Below, in pieces: positions 54,082-62,694 of a stretch of 64,000 nt of DNA. Position 1 is the stretch's first letter. Each line of letters opens with the position of its first letter. The stretch spans positions 1-64,000 of the forward strand of contig NZ_MRTH01000001.1 of NCBI RefSeq assembly GCF_001956045.1. The letters are read 5' to 3'. The notes below the pieces were generated by a model. The model did no database searches and had not been told where the DNA came from. It saw nothing but the letters and a program-made list of their open reading frames with translations. The DNA comes from Paenibacillus sp. FSL H7-0331 (GTDB lineage Bacteria; Bacillota; Bacilli; Paenibacillales; NBRC-103111). Position numbers and translations under genes: made by a program.

Positions 54082-54146
54082 TATAAAAATAAAAAAGAAA
54101 AGTACTCCTGGTAGAATAAAAGCTTCTAACAAGAACACTTTTCTTT
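54082..54146 (-). promoter_or_regulatory. Leader hairpin with T tract ahead of the purine operon
   Basis: On the minus strand AAAGAAAAGT pairs with ACTTTTCTTT, with further inner pairing (TAGAA / TTCTA), followed by TTTTTTATTTTT, ending about 38 bases before the solute-binding gene. It could be an attenuator or a second terminator of the gene at 54236-54616. I did not find a purine riboswitch aptamer. Confidence 0.5.
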
Positions 54147-54176
54147 GTAAACAAAGTAAAGCGATATTTGTTGGGA

Positions 54177-54203
54177 AAAAAGGTGGCTATCTCTTAAGAT
54201 AGA
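54177..54203 (-). terminator. Possible terminator of the 126-residue gene
   Basis: Minus strand CTATCT / AGATAG stem then CCACCTTTTTT, 33 bases after the stop at 54236. Confidence 0.5.
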
Positions 54204-54235
54204 TCAAAAGAGATCGTTCACATATTCGATTCATT

Positions 54236-54616
54236 CTAAGCTTGTCTGACAATGATGTTCGTAATCGCCCATTGCGTATGTGGATCGTAATCTCTCAAAA
54301 CAGCTTCCATATCCAGCTTAAGCTCTTCTTCCAGCCGTTCTTTTAATTTCTTCTTATAAATCGAAGACATATAAAAATCGACCTCATACTTAAGATTGGG
54401 TGCTTCCCCCTCTAATGCTGCGGATCGGGGTGAGCGGCGATGCCTGGCTACAAATGTAATTAATTGATTATCAAAGGTAACCTTTAATAAGGTTGTTCCA
54501 AAACCGAATAGCTCCTTGGAAATATCATTATAAATGTGACACAGCTGCTTCTTGCCTTCATTAGTATCTAGTGAAAGAATGTGATCACCTTCTATAACGA
54601 TTATTGCACTTCTCAT
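54236..54616 (-). CDS. Hypothetical protein, possibly DUF2294-like
   Basis: 126 residues, soluble: MRSAIIVIEGDHILSLDTNE, then IYNDISKELFGFGTTLLKVT FDNQLITFVARH and a helical C-terminus. The pattern of one alpha/beta domain with strands around LLKVTFDNQLITF reminds me of YbcI/DUF2294 proteins, but the match is weak. Divergent from the T-box/serS unit; unknown role. Confidence 0.6.
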   Translation of the reverse strand: MRSAIIVIEGDHILSLDTNEGKKQLCHIYNDISKELFGFGTTLLKVTFDNQLITFVARHRRSPRSAALEGEAPNLKYEVDFYMSSIYKKKLKERLEEELKLDMEAVLRDYDPHTQWAITNIIVRQA

Positions 54617-54779
54617 CAGCCCAAAAACCCAATGTCAGGTAATATAACGTCGAATTAGATTTTATTCGTTTTATGTAAGTTAATATTATATGAAGATTGG
54701 GTATATATCAAGGGTATTTTCGTTATTTCCTGAAATCCACCTTTCATTTTGGTATTTTCATCCATTTTCGGTGTCTCTA

Positions 54780-54809
54780 TTGAAAAAAATCTTTCTTTTA
54801 GGTTATAAT
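54780..54809 (+). promoter_or_regulatory. Vegetative promoter of the T-box/serS unit
   Basis: TTGAAA, 18-base spacer, TATAAT; about 35 bases before the leader RNA begins to fold. Confidence 0.65.
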
Positions 54810-54845
54810 CAGACTACATGCTCGTAAATTACCGAACAATAAGCC

Positions 54846-55041
54846 GATGAAGAGATTCCAACTCGGAGGCGTTCTCGTCAAGGAAATCAAGGTCATTGCA
54901 TGATGACCTGTTCTCCCTAAGTTAACCGGACCGCCCGTTATCGCGGAACCAGAGAAGATCGGACAGCACTATACTGTCTGGTCAAATTGGGTGGCACCGC
55001 GAGAACAACGCTCCTCGTCCCATGGGATGAGGGCGTTTTTT
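54846..55041 (+). promoter_or_regulatory. T-box leader of the seryl-tRNA synthetase gene
   Basis: Contains the T-box sequence TTGGGTGGCACCGCG (54987-55001), which pairs with the uncharged tRNA end, and a terminator stem (AACGCTCCTCGTCCC / GGGATGAGGGCGTT, then TTTTTT). A stem I region precedes it (54846-54940). The trinucleotides TCT/TCC at 54912-54916 are candidate serine specifiers. Uncharged tRNA-Ser would relieve termination. The exact specifier was not proven. Confidence 0.9.
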
Positions 55042-55070
55042 GCATTCTAACTTATAGGGAGCGCGGTGTC

Positions 55071-56381
55071 ATGTTAAATATTCAAACAATCCGGGACAAC
55101 AAGGATAGGCTGCAGGAAGTAGCTGATCAGAAAGGAATTCACGTATCCATTGCACAATTACTTGAATGGGATGATCAGAAACGAAAGCTGCTTCAACAGG
55201 TGGAACAGCTGCGGCAGAGTCGAAACAAGCACACACTGCAATTTCAAGCGATCACTCAGAACCATACAGCCAACGGGAACAACCACGATACCCCGGAAGC
55301 CCGGCAATTAAAATTGACGGTTAAGGAGATTAATAACCAAATAACCGTGATGGAAGCCAGACTTGCCGATGTGGAGCAGCCTTATCACAGTCTCCTGCAG
55401 CTCGTTCCCAATCTGGTGTCACCCGATACCCCGGTCGGCCTTTCAGATGCAGATAATATCGAAATTCGCGCTCATGGGGAGCCACCGGAATTCGACTTCG
55501 AGCTTCGTGATCATGTTGCCTTAGGTGAGCTTCACGAAATCATTGATCTCCCCCGTGGTGTCAAAACAGCCGGAACCCGCAACTATTATTTAAAAGGTGC
55601 AGGAGCCATGCTCCATCGCGCTGTACAGCAGCTAGCTCTCGACCTGCTCCTGCAAAAAGGTTTTACACTTTTGGAGGTTCCTCTGCTTGTACGCAGCACC
55701 GCACTCACCAACACCGGATTTTTCCCGCTTGGGGAGGATCAGACTTACCGGATTGAAGGTGAAGACAAGTGGTTGGTTGGCACCTCAGAGGTTCCGCTTG
55801 TCGCGTTTTACGGCAACGAGATTGTCGATGTATCAGAGCCGATCCGTCTGGCTGCCGTCTCCACCTGCTTCCGTAATGAGGTCGGTTCTTCAGGAAGGGA
55901 TGTGCACGGTCTATATCGTGTTCACCAATTTGCCAAGGTCGAGCAGGTCATTCTCTGTGAAGCCAGTCTGGAGAAGGCTGATGCTATTTTGCAGGAAATC
56001 ACACACAATGCTGAACAGTTATTACAGCTGTTAGAGCTGCCTTATCGGGTTATGACCGTGTGCACGGGCGATATGTCACAAAAAACGTATAAACAGTACG
56101 ATATTGAGACCTGGATGCCCAGCAGACAGGCATACGGTGAAACCCACTCGTCATCCAACCTGCTCGACTTCCAGACCCGACGCTCGCAGATCCGGTATCG
56201 GGATGCCGAGGGCAAGCTTGCCTATTGCTACAGCTTGAACAATACAGCCGTTGCTTCACCACGGATTCTTATTCCACTGCTCGAAAATCATCAGCAAGAG
56301 GACGGTTCCATCTACATTCCCAAGGCGCTGCAGCCTTATATGAATGGAATCGAGACACTAGTGCCAAGCAGCCCTGTATGA
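55071..56381 (+). CDS. serS: Seryl-tRNA synthetase, divergent form
   Basis: 436 residues from MLNIQTIRDNKDRLQEVADQ. N-terminal tRNA-binding coiled coil (about 25-110), motif 2 CFRNEVGSSGRDVHGLYRVH QFAKVEQ, and motif 3 near ASPRILIPLLENHQQEDGSI. It differs from the usual bacterial form at conserved spots: NGSGLAVGR-type motif 3 reads NNTAVASPR, and the motif following the serine site is SNLLDFQTRR rather than SNCGDFQARR. Active-site Arg residues of motifs 2 and 3 are kept, so it should charge serine. A second, standard serS may exist elsewhere. GGGAGC upstream. Confidence 0.9.
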   Translation: MLNIQTIRDNKDRLQEVADQKGIHVSIAQLLEWDDQKRKLLQQVEQLRQSRNKHTLQFQAITQNHTANGNNHDTPEARQLKLTVKEINNQITVMEARLADVEQPYHSLLQLVPNLVSPDTPVGLSDADNIEIRAHGEPPEFDFELRDHVALGELHEIIDLPRGVKTAGTRNYYLKGAGAMLHRAVQQLALDLLLQKGFTLLEVPLLVRSTALTNTGFFPLGEDQTYRIEGEDKWLVGTSEVPLVAFYGNEIVDVSEPIRLAAVSTCFRNEVGSSGRDVHGLYRVHQFAKVEQVILCEASLEKADAILQEITHNAEQLLQLLELPYRVMTVCTGDMSQKTYKQYDIETWMPSRQAYGETHSSSNLLDFQTRRSQIRYRDAEGKLAYCYSLNNTAVASPRILIPLLENHQQEDGSIYIPKALQPYMNGIETLVPSSPV

Positions 56382-56468
56382 TGGATGACAACTTGTTTAG
56401 TTGTTTAGCATCAGATTGAGCAAATCATTCGCAGTTGAGTTGATTCTAGCCCCTTCATACAATAAAAA

Positions 56469-56503
56469 ACAGGCTGTACTGGTAATGTACCAGACAGCCT
56501 GTT
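56469..56503. terminator. Bidirectional terminator between serS and leuD
   Basis: AACAGGCTGT / ACAGCCTGTT stem with an inner CTGGTA / TACCAG pairing; A run before, TTTG after. Confidence 0.85.
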
Positions 56504-56518
56504 TGTATGAACTTCTAA

Positions 56519-57145
56519 TTATTTGTAGGCTTCTTCATGCTTAACTGTACTTAGGATAGCTGTGTGTGCTTGCTCATAAGCTGTGATATCTGTTTCATGC
56601 ATAAGCGTCAAGCCGATATCATCCAAGCCTTGCAGCAAAAATTGACGGCGATGCTCATCAATTTCGATATCAATGTCAAGACCTTGATTGTCGGTCAGCT
56701 TTTTGCTTTCCAAGTCTACAGTCAGCTTATAGCCTTCTTGTTTCGCTGTACGCTGAAACAGTTCTTCGACCTGCTCTTCGCTCAGTTTAATCGGCAGGAT
56801 TCCGTTTTTAAAGCAGTTGTTAAAGAAGATGTCTGCATACGAAGGTGCAATAACAACCTTGAAGCCAAAATCCTGAATCGCCCATGGAGCATGCTCACGG
56901 GAAGAACCGCATCCAAAGTTAGCACGGGAAATCAGAACGGAAGCGCCCTGATAACGCGGCTGGTTCAAAGAAAACTCAGGGATAACCTCACCCTTCGGGG
57001 TAAAACGCCATTCGAAAAATAAAAACTGTCCAAATCCTGTACGTTCAATCCGTTTCAAAAATTGTTTTGGGATAATTGCATCTGTATCTACATTCACACG
57101 GTCAACCGGACCCACAAGGCCCGTATGCTTGATAAATGGTTCCAT
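56519..57145 (-). CDS. leuD: 3-isopropylmalate dehydratase small subunit
   Basis: 208 residues, LeuD-type: [20 protein letters not shown], then [20 protein letters not shown] (substrate-binding motif) and the hydrophobic strand [22 protein letters not shown]. Heterodimer partner of LeuC in leucine synthesis. It follows leuC by 31 bases. Confidence 0.95.
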   Translation of the reverse strand: MEPFIKHTGLVGPVDRVNVDTDAIIPKQFLKRIERTGFGQFLFFEWRFTPKGEVIPEFSLNQPRYQGASVLISRANFGCGSSREHAPWAIQDFGFKVVIAPSYADIFFNNCFKNGILPIKLSEEQVEELFQRTAKQEGYKLTVDLESKKLTDNQGLDIDIEIDEHRRQFLLQGLDDIGLTLMHETDITAYEQAHTAILSTVKHEEAYK

Positions 57146-57176
57146 GGATTTCGTCTCCTCACATCACGTTATTGAA

Positions 57177-58595
57177 TTAAGCTTGCTGCTTCACTTTAAA
57201 TTTCCAATCGCGAACGTCAACAAAATGACCTTCGATCGCAGCCGCTGCTGCCATTGCAGGAGATACCAGATGCGTACGTCCATCGCGTCCTTGACGTCCT
57301 TCGAAGTTACGGTTGGAGGTCGATGCGCAGCGTTGGCCCGGTTGTAATACGTCCGGATTCATCGCCAAGCACATGCTGCAGCCAGCATCACGCCATTCAA
57401 AGCCCGCTTCTGTGAAGATTTGATCCAGACCTTCTCTTTCCGCTTGCAGCTTCACACGACCGGAGCCGGGAACGACGATAGCTGTCAAAGTAGGTGATAC
57501 CTTATAACCTTGAGCAATCGCTGCCGCTGCACGAAGATCCTCGATGCGGCCGTTTGTACAGGAGCCAATAAAGACATAATCAACAGCAAGCTCAGTCATC
57601 GGAGTACCCGGTGTCAAGCCCATATATTCAATTGCTTTTTCAGCAGCTTTACGCTCATTTTCAGTTGTAAAGCTTTGTGGATCCGGTACAAGCGCGGTTA
57701 CATCGGTTCCCATACCAGGACTTGTTCCCCAGGTCACTTGCGGGATCAGGCTTTCCGCATCAAATTCAACAACCCAATCATATTGAGCGCCATCATCGGT
57801 AGTCAGCTTTTTCCATCTGTCTACAGCTTCGTCGAAAGCAGCACCCTGTGGTACATATTGACGACCACGCAGGTATTCAAAAGTAATCTCGTCCGGTGCA
57901 ATCAGACCTGCTCTTGCGCCGCCTTCAATGGACATGTTACATACAGTCATTCTTTCTTCCATAGACAAACCACGAATCGCTTCACCTGTATATTCAATAA
58001 CATAGCCAGTTGCGAAATCCGTACCATACTTAGCGATTACGCCAAGAATCAAATCCTTTGCAGTTACGCCAGGCTTCAAATTGCCGTTGATGCGAACTTC
58101 AAGCGTTTTGGCTTTGGACTGCTGCAAGCATTGAGTTGCCATAACGTGCTCAACTTCACTTGTACCGATACCAAATGCCAGGGCGCCAAATGCACCGTGA
58201 GTAGACGTATGACTGTCACCGCACACGATGGTTTTGCCTGGGTGTGTAAGACCAATCTCAGGTCCCATAACGTGAACGACACCTTGGTCAATATTATCAA
58301 GATCGAACAACGTAACGCCAAAATCCTTACAGTTTTGTGACAAGGTATCGATTTGCTGTTTGGAGATTGGATCCGTAATATTAAAACGATCTTTCGTCGG
58401 CACATTATGATCCATAGTAGCGTAAGTCAGATCAGGACGGCGAACCTTGCGGTTAGTCAGGCGAAGCCCTTCAAATGCTTGCGGGGACGTAACTTCATGT
58501 ACCAGATGCAGGTCGATATAAATAATACTTGGTTTGCCTGCTTCCTGATGAATTACGTGATTGTCCCAAATTTTTTCGAACAACGTTTTTGCCAT
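57177..58595 (-). CDS. leuC: 3-isopropylmalate dehydratase large subunit
   Basis: 472 residues from [28 protein letters not shown] upstream. Aconitase fold; [22 protein letters not shown] and the [4Fe-4S] ligands in [17 protein letters not shown] and [13 protein letters not shown]. Isomerises 2- to 3-isopropylmalate. leuCD stands without leuA or leuB in this window and no leucine T-box was found in the 5' region. Regulation is unclear; a LysR gene lies 5 kb away. Confidence 0.95.
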   Translation of the reverse strand: MAKTLFEKIWDNHVIHQEAGKPSIIYIDLHLVHEVTSPQAFEGLRLTNRKVRRPDLTYATMDHNVPTKDRFNITDPISKQQIDTLSQNCKDFGVTLFDLDNIDQGVVHVMGPEIGLTHPGKTIVCGDSHTSTHGAFGALAFGIGTSEVEHVMATQCLQQSKAKTLEVRINGNLKPGVTAKDLILGVIAKYGTDFATGYVIEYTGEAIRGLSMEERMTVCNMSIEGGARAGLIAPDEITFEYLRGRQYVPQGAAFDEAVDRWKKLTTDDGAQYDWVVEFDAESLIPQVTWGTSPGMGTDVTALVPDPQSFTTENERKAAEKAIEYMGLTPGTPMTELAVDYVFIGSCTNGRIEDLRAAAAIAQGYKVSPTLTAIVVPGSGRVKLQAEREGLDQIFTEAGFEWRDAGCSMCLAMNPDVLQPGQRCASTSNRNFEGRQGRDGRTHLVSPAMAAAAAIEGHFVDVRDWKFKVKQQA

Positions 58596-58858
58596 CAGTA
58601 TCACCTCATTATCAGGAATAAATATCTCTTGGTACTTCATTATCCAATCCTATCATTTCTATACTCATTGTTCCAAGATATAATAGCTATAATATTGATA
58701 GGTAAATCGAATAAGCATAAGAAAAAACATTACTCTACGTACCTTGTACTCAAGCACTAGAAAAACCAAAAGATTTGTGCAATTTTTAACACCTATATTT
58801 TCCCAAATCATTCATACTGCTTATAGGTGGAGGGATAGGAGCCTTCGCTACAGGGAGA

Positions 58859-59026
58859 TTGATTTCAATACTAAAAAAGCTGAATAACGAGGATTTGCTT
58901 GTTTACTACAGCATGGCAATCGAACTCGAACATCACGTAGATAAAGAATTTATTGAATTATTGGAAAGGGAATTAGCACGAAGAAATATTAGCATTCAGC
59001 CGCGGCAGGAAGACAACCAGAAGTAA
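58859..59026 (+). CDS. sda: Sporulation kinase inhibitor Sda
   Basis: 55 residues with the Sda pattern LKKLNNEDLLVYYSMAIELE followed by FIELLERELARRNI, a helical hairpin that binds KinA-type kinases and blocks phosphorelay entry. The only upstream start is TTG at 58859, whose GGGAG is one base away. No ATG exists in frame for 50 bases before it, so the start is uncertain. The C-terminus is QEDNQK. Confident by motif; start less so. Confidence 0.8.
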   Translation: MISILKKLNNEDLLVYYSMAIELEHHVDKEFIELLERELARRNISIQPRQEDNQK

Positions 59027-59079
59027 TCAAGAAATAAAAATTTGAGAGCGAAAGGCATCTAGCCCTTCACCGGTAGGGG

Positions 59080-59102
59080 CCCGTTAGCTTGTTGCTAGCG
59101 GG
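59080..59102. terminator. Hairpin downstream of sda
   Basis: CCCGTTAGC / GCTAGCGGG stem with one G-T pair, loop TTGTT. A weaker stem GCCC...GGGC precedes it (59062-59080). Poor T tract, so terminator or structured 3' end. Confidence 0.5.
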
Positions 59103-59225
59103 TCTCGCTTTCACGGCTCTTCAACAAATCAAGCAAGATTAGAACATACATTTCTTTGATAGGTCCAATCCAAGAGCCGCAGGCATTCATAATATACAAA
59201 AGGAAAGGCGAGAGGAGGGGGACAT

Positions 59226-59336
59226 ATGGGATTAGGAGTTGGTGGTAGTTGCGGAGGTTACGGGCTCGGAACATCTACTGGGGCGATTCTTGTATTGTTC
59301 ATTTTGCTGGTAATTATTAGCCGTGCCTTTATCTAA
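59226..59336 (+). CDS. YjcZ-family sporulation protein
   Basis: 36 residues: Gly-rich start (MGLGVGGSCGGYGLGTSTGA) and one hydrophobic helix (ILVLFILLVIISRAFI), the standard form of YjcZ proteins found in spore formers. AGGAGGGGG precedes the ATG. Likely a small membrane or coat-associated peptide; role unknown. Confidence 0.85.
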   Translation: MGLGVGGSCGGYGLGTSTGAILVLFILLVIISRAFI

Positions 59337-59347
59337 AGATTATTCAT

Positions 59348-59379
59348 CCGCCTACCATAACATTATGGAGGCGGTTTTT
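59348..59379 (+). terminator. Terminator after the YjcZ gene
   Basis: CCGCCT / AGGCGG with CCATAA / TTATGG inner pairing, then TTTTT. Confidence 0.85.
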
Positions 59380-59461
59380 CACTAGTAACTATTTACATAC
59401 TGGATAACGCTAACTTTCTCGACCAATAATAAGCCCATGCCAATTAAGGAGGGACACACAA

Positions 59462-59557
59462 ATGGGTAAGCAACAGGGACATGCAGCTCAAAACACAACC
59501 ACACGGACATCTGACAAAAAAAGTAACAAAGCTGAAAAGAATAAAGAGAAAGAGTAG
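59462..59557 (+). CDS. Small hydrophilic protein, 31 residues
   Basis: MGKQQGHAAQNTTTRTSDKK then SNKAEKNKEKE. AAGGAGGG lies 9 bases upstream. Very hydrophilic, Lys/Glu-rich, no hydrophobic core; the size and composition recall small spore proteins but no family was identified. Confidence 0.65.
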   Translation: MGKQQGHAAQNTTTRTSDKKSNKAEKNKEKE

Positions 59558-59574
59558 AAGATCCTCAACATGAA

Positions 59575-59603
59575 ACCCCCATTAACAAAATCGTTAGCGG
59601 GGG
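59575..59603. terminator. Hairpin between the 31-residue gene and the nickel/cobalt permease
   Basis: CCCCC / GGGGG with TTAAC / GTTA inner pairing; weak T tract. Confidence 0.55.
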
Positions 59604-59608
59604 TGCTC

Positions 59609-60640
59609 TCACACATTTCCAGGCCCCCACCGCTCCTCAAGACGCATGCCTTTCCAGATACCAACTGAAATAGCCCAAGCTAGAACAAACAAAATAACCA
59701 GCATGTACCCCAGTGATCCAAAATCAAGGTCCTGAATCCAGCTCCAAAAAGCACCGTTCAAGCCCAATTTTTCGGAAAGCACCTGCAAGAGTTCAACCAT
59801 ACCGATGAGTAGGGCCGCGACGACAGCCAGTGAAGTAACGGAAAGATTGTAGTAAAGCTTACGAAGAGGTGTGGAAAACGCCCAGCTGTAAGCCTTGGTC
59901 ATGAACATCCCATCTGCCGTATCCATTAAGCTCATCCCCGCAGCAAACAAAATAGGGAACGAAAGTACACCGACAAATGGCATGGCCTCTTTGGCGGCTC
60001 CAGCTGAAATCGCAAGAAGCGATATCTCGCTTGCGGTATCAAATCCAAGACCAAATAAAAAACCTAACGGATACACGTGCCAGCTGCGGGTTATAAATTT
60101 ATAAAGAGGTCTTAAGAGCCGAGAGAAAAATCCTCTGGATTCGAGAAGTCTCTCAAATTCATCCTGGTTGTGCGCGCCATTACGAAATTGAACAAATAAC
60201 TGAAATAATTGAATCAGTACAATAAGATTGATGAGACCTATAATAAGTAAAAACAATCCGGACACGGAAGCGCCTATCAAGCCACCAATTTCTTGCATTT
60301 GCGGCAGTTCTCTTTGTACCCATTTAACCGAAAAAGCAGTGACAATCGCCATGAGCAGCACCACCGAGGAATGTCCCAATGAAAAGTAAAAACCAACCCC
60401 AAGTGAATTCCTTTTTTGCTGCACCAGCTTACGGACGGTGTTATCAATAGCGGCAATATGATCCACATCAAAGGCATGCCTGAGTCCAAGCGTGTAAGCA
60501 AGCAGTCCCATCCCCCAGAGGGCTGGATTGTTACGTGCCGCTACATATAAAAACATCAGACCCATAATATGAAGAATAAGAACAGCACCAGAATAACCTA
60601 TCCAAGACTTACTCTGCCCGAGATTATCTTTGTTCATCAT
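59609..60640 (-). CDS. High-affinity nickel/cobalt permease (NiCoT family)
   Basis: 343 residues, about eight helices. Signature RHAFDVDHIAAIDNTVRKL with HX4DH at H55-H61, and LGFDTASEISLLAI later, plus FPILFAAGMSLMDTADGMFM. These carry the metal path of HoxN/NixA transporters. It imports Ni2+ or Co2+ across the membrane. No nickel or cobalamin riboswitch seen upstream; no urease or hydrogenase genes nearby. Confidence 0.93.
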   Translation of the reverse strand: MMNKDNLGQSKSWIGYSGAVLILHIMGLMFLYVAARNNPALWGMGLLAYTLGLRHAFDVDHIAAIDNTVRKLVQQKRNSLGVGFYFSLGHSSVVLLMAIVTAFSVKWVQRELPQMQEIGGLIGASVSGLFLLIIGLINLIVLIQLFQLFVQFRNGAHNQDEFERLLESRGFFSRLLRPLYKFITRSWHVYPLGFLFGLGFDTASEISLLAISAGAAKEAMPFVGVLSFPILFAAGMSLMDTADGMFMTKAYSWAFSTPLRKLYYNLSVTSLAVVAALLIGMVELLQVLSEKLGLNGAFWSWIQDLDFGSLGYMLVILFVLAWAISVGIWKGMRLEERWGPGNV

Positions 60641-60728
60641 TTATTTTACCTGGCTTTCCTGTTTATTATTTGGTGCTACGAATATATTAGAATGTAACAC
60701 GATAATTGCTTTTTGAACATATCCATAA

Positions 60729-60759
60729 CAAAAAAAATCGAACCCAAAAGGACTCGATT
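60729..60759 (-). terminator. Terminator of the lone YolD-like gene
   Basis: Minus strand AATCGA / TCGATT stem with inner TCC / GG(T), followed by TTTTTTTG; about 150 bases after the stop at 60912. Confidence 0.6.
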
Positions 60760-60911
60760 GGTTAGTATATGTGACTCAGCCGTTTTCCATATGAACCTGC
60801 ATATGAAGTCAGCCCTAATAATTTCAGATTCTCATATAGCTTCATAGCTAACTTTTCGTATGAAACAAGTTATTCTCGTATCATCGACGCATACACAATG
60901 TATTCAAAACC

Positions 60912-61160
60912 TCAGGCACCGGAGTTTTCAGCCCTCATTATGTCCATGAACGGGATCTTCACCATCTCACCGCCAAATTGGGTTACATGAACCTTTCGGG
61001 TGTTGGCATCCAACTCCACAATCCGCCCACGAATTACCTCGGACTTTCCCCATACAGTCAGCAGCATTTCGCTTCTTTCATGCTTCGCTTCACCCAGCTT
61101 ATCTCCCAATTCTTCCAGATCGGACTCATCTCTTTCTGGTCGCTTTGCTACATTCATCAT
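60912..61160 (-). CDS. YolD-like protein, single copy with its own SOS-type box
   Basis: 82 residues; ATG at 61160 is placed because GGGAGGT lies 7 bases away (an ATG at 61166 is too close). KPERDESDLEELGDKLGEAK-type linker, then the YolD core LTVWGKSEVIRGRIVELDAN TRKVHVTQF and IPFMDIMRAE. YolD proteins are accessory to UvrX-type polymerases. It stands apart from a polymerase here; a LexA-type box at 61183 links it to the same damage response as the operon at 6.2-8.1 kb. Confidence 0.85.
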   Translation of the reverse strand: MMNVAKRPERDESDLEELGDKLGEAKHERSEMLLTVWGKSEVIRGRIVELDANTRKVHVTQFGGEMVKIPFMDIMRAENSGA

Positions 61161-61182
61161 TTTCATTACCTCCCACTTATAG

Positions 61183-61194
61183 GAACATTCGTTC
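61183..61194. promoter_or_regulatory. LexA-type SOS box 3
   Basis: GAAC-ATTC-GTTC, perfect 4-base arms, 22 bases before the YolD-like start. Confidence 0.7.
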
Positions 61195-61249
61195 TATACA
61201 TATTTTATACGAACACAACACGAACGCGCAAGAGCCAAAATGAATTTTT

Positions 61250-61278
61250 TATGTAAAATGAACCGCAGCTTACGCGGT
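61250..61278 (-). terminator. Possible terminator of the lysin gene
   Basis: Minus strand ACCGC / GCGGT with a 7-base loop, followed by TCATTTT; about 42 bases after the stop at 61320. Confidence 0.5.
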
Positions 61279-61319
61279 CCTAATATCCTGGGTATCTCGT
61301 TACCTATTGGATTAAACAG

Positions 61320-62111
61320 TTATACCTTAATTCCACGGTCCACCCTACCATCCAATACGGTATTCAGAAATACCAATTCCGTCACCGTCAATGTCTTGTC
61401 CACAATCTTCTGCATCCACTCCCAGCTAAGCTGGTCCGCATTGTAGGCGGCTCCCAGCACCTGGTACAGCATATCCCATTGCCATTGCTCCAGCTTCATC
61501 GGCATATTCATCTCATCCTCCTCAGGGATTTCATTGGTGTTCCACCAGCCCTCTTTACCGTACGATTCGTTCAAATCCACATTGATTCCGTTTAAGGTTA
61601 TATCATTTTGATACTGATAAATGTTCCTAACCTCCGACTTCTTCCCGCCGCTCCAGGCATAGGTTTGCCAGAATCGGGAACAAACGCCGCGTTTGTACAT
61701 CTCCTCAATCACCGCATAGGAGCCATAGACGCCCGTGTAGTATCCTGGCGTTGCCTCAGCTGCAGCAGCTATATAGTCTGCTATTGTATTCATCTGCGCA
61801 ATGGTGGCATCGAAATCCACGGCAAAATAAATCGCACTTCCTGCCGGTTGCCCGATATCAATGGCAAGCTGTAAAGCCGTTGCCCCATCATTTAAACCGG
61901 CTTCCCGACCGTCCAGAGGCCGGTTGGCCGTTGTTTCGAATACGGATACAATTTGCAGTCCACCCTCTGTGATGATTTCCGCTTCTTTCCTACTCAGCGC
62001 CTTCCAGCCGCTGGGAACCAGATAACGGGCAACAAACTCAAAATTCTGTGACCGAAAAGCAGCAGTGACAGCTACCGTCAGCGGTGTTGCACAATCAAAG
62101 CCCTTGGTCAT
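61320..62111 (-). CDS. DUF1906 glycoside hydrolase-like lysin
   Basis: 263 residues. MTKGFDCATPLTVAVTAAF and KALSRKEAEIITEGGLQIVS VFE, AIYFAVDFDATIAQMNTIAD YI and GYYTGVYGSYAVIEEM match the DUF1906 (Rv2525c-like) TIM-barrel hydrolases, which act on peptidoglycan or related polymers. Extra C-terminal segment of about 60 residues (LEQWQWDMLYQVLGAAYNAD QLSWEWMQKIVD) looks like a wall-binding helix bundle. Overlaps the holin gene by ATGA, so holin and lysin are made together. Confidence 0.85.
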   Translation of the reverse strand: MTKGFDCATPLTVAVTAAFRSQNFEFVARYLVPSGWKALSRKEAEIITEGGLQIVSVFETTANRPLDGREAGLNDGATALQLAIDIGQPAGSAIYFAVDFDATIAQMNTIADYIAAAAEATPGYYTGVYGSYAVIEEMYKRGVCSRFWQTYAWSGGKKSEVRNIYQYQNDITLNGINVDLNESYGKEGWWNTNEIPEEDEMNMPMKLEQWQWDMLYQVLGAAYNADQLSWEWMQKIVDKTLTVTELVFLNTVLDGRVDRGIKV

Positions 62112-62524
62112 TTCTTATCCTCCTCCCCTTTCCCTTTATCTTCTAGCTGCTTCAGCACTTTGGTAATAAAGTGTGGTAGCGGCACACCAATAACCCCCAA
62201 ATTTTCAACGATCGATAATCCTTCTCTACCAACATAAAAATAAATGGCCAGTGTCCTAAATATCGGTGCGGCATTGCCCACCAGCTCATCCAGCATAACT
62301 GCAAGTGCCAGAACAACGAGAATCACACTCTTGCGGATTCCCCCCCAGAACATGACCTCACTATTCAAATTACGCTGCTTGATTGCTCCCAGAACGCCCG
62401 TTATATAGTCAGCTACCATACAAAAAATCAACAGCTGTAAACCGATATCCCAGCCTCCCAGAAATGCATTTACAATTAGACCTGTTATCGCCACGATACT
62501 GCTGAAGGCCGTTTCTCTGGTCAA
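62108..62524 (-). CDS. Phage-type holin (TcdE/Cph1 family)
   Basis: 138 residues from TTG at 62524 (MTRETAFSSIVAITGLIVNA; GGGGGAG 6 bases upstream). An in-frame ATG 15 codons earlier lacks a ribosome site. Three hydrophobic helices: IVAITGLIVNAFLGGWDIG, GLQLLIFCMVADYITGVLG and SVILVVLALAVMLDELV, followed by KLEDKGKGEEDKK. This is the pattern of TcdE/UtxA-type holins. Coupled to the downstream lysin. Confidence 0.88.
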   Translation of the reverse strand: MTRETAFSSIVAITGLIVNAFLGGWDIGLQLLIFCMVADYITGVLGAIKQRNLNSEVMFWGGIRKSVILVVLALAVMLDELVGNAAPIFRTLAIYFYVGREGLSIVENLGVIGVPLPHFITKVLKQLEDKGKGEEDKK

Positions 62525-62694
62525 AAGTGGCTCCCCCTTTCCTCCGCTGGCAAGGCATGTACGCTCCATACAATATATTCAGATTTGCTAGAGTTGGATT
62601 GGACAGCATCAGCAATTACTGTAGCGGCAGGAAGCATACTTTCTGAATTTTTGAGAATCCTAGACATACAAATCTACAAATGGAGGACATAGCA

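Noticed and set aside
54045..54235. Purine riboswitch before the purine salvage operon
   Set aside because: TTCTACC-like text occurs, but the conserved junction and kissing loops are absent.
58596..58850. Leucine T-box before leuC
   Set aside because: No T-box sequence or terminator pair in the 5' region.
61320..62524. Prophage
   Set aside because: Only holin and lysin are present; no integrase, terminase, portal or tail genes in the window.
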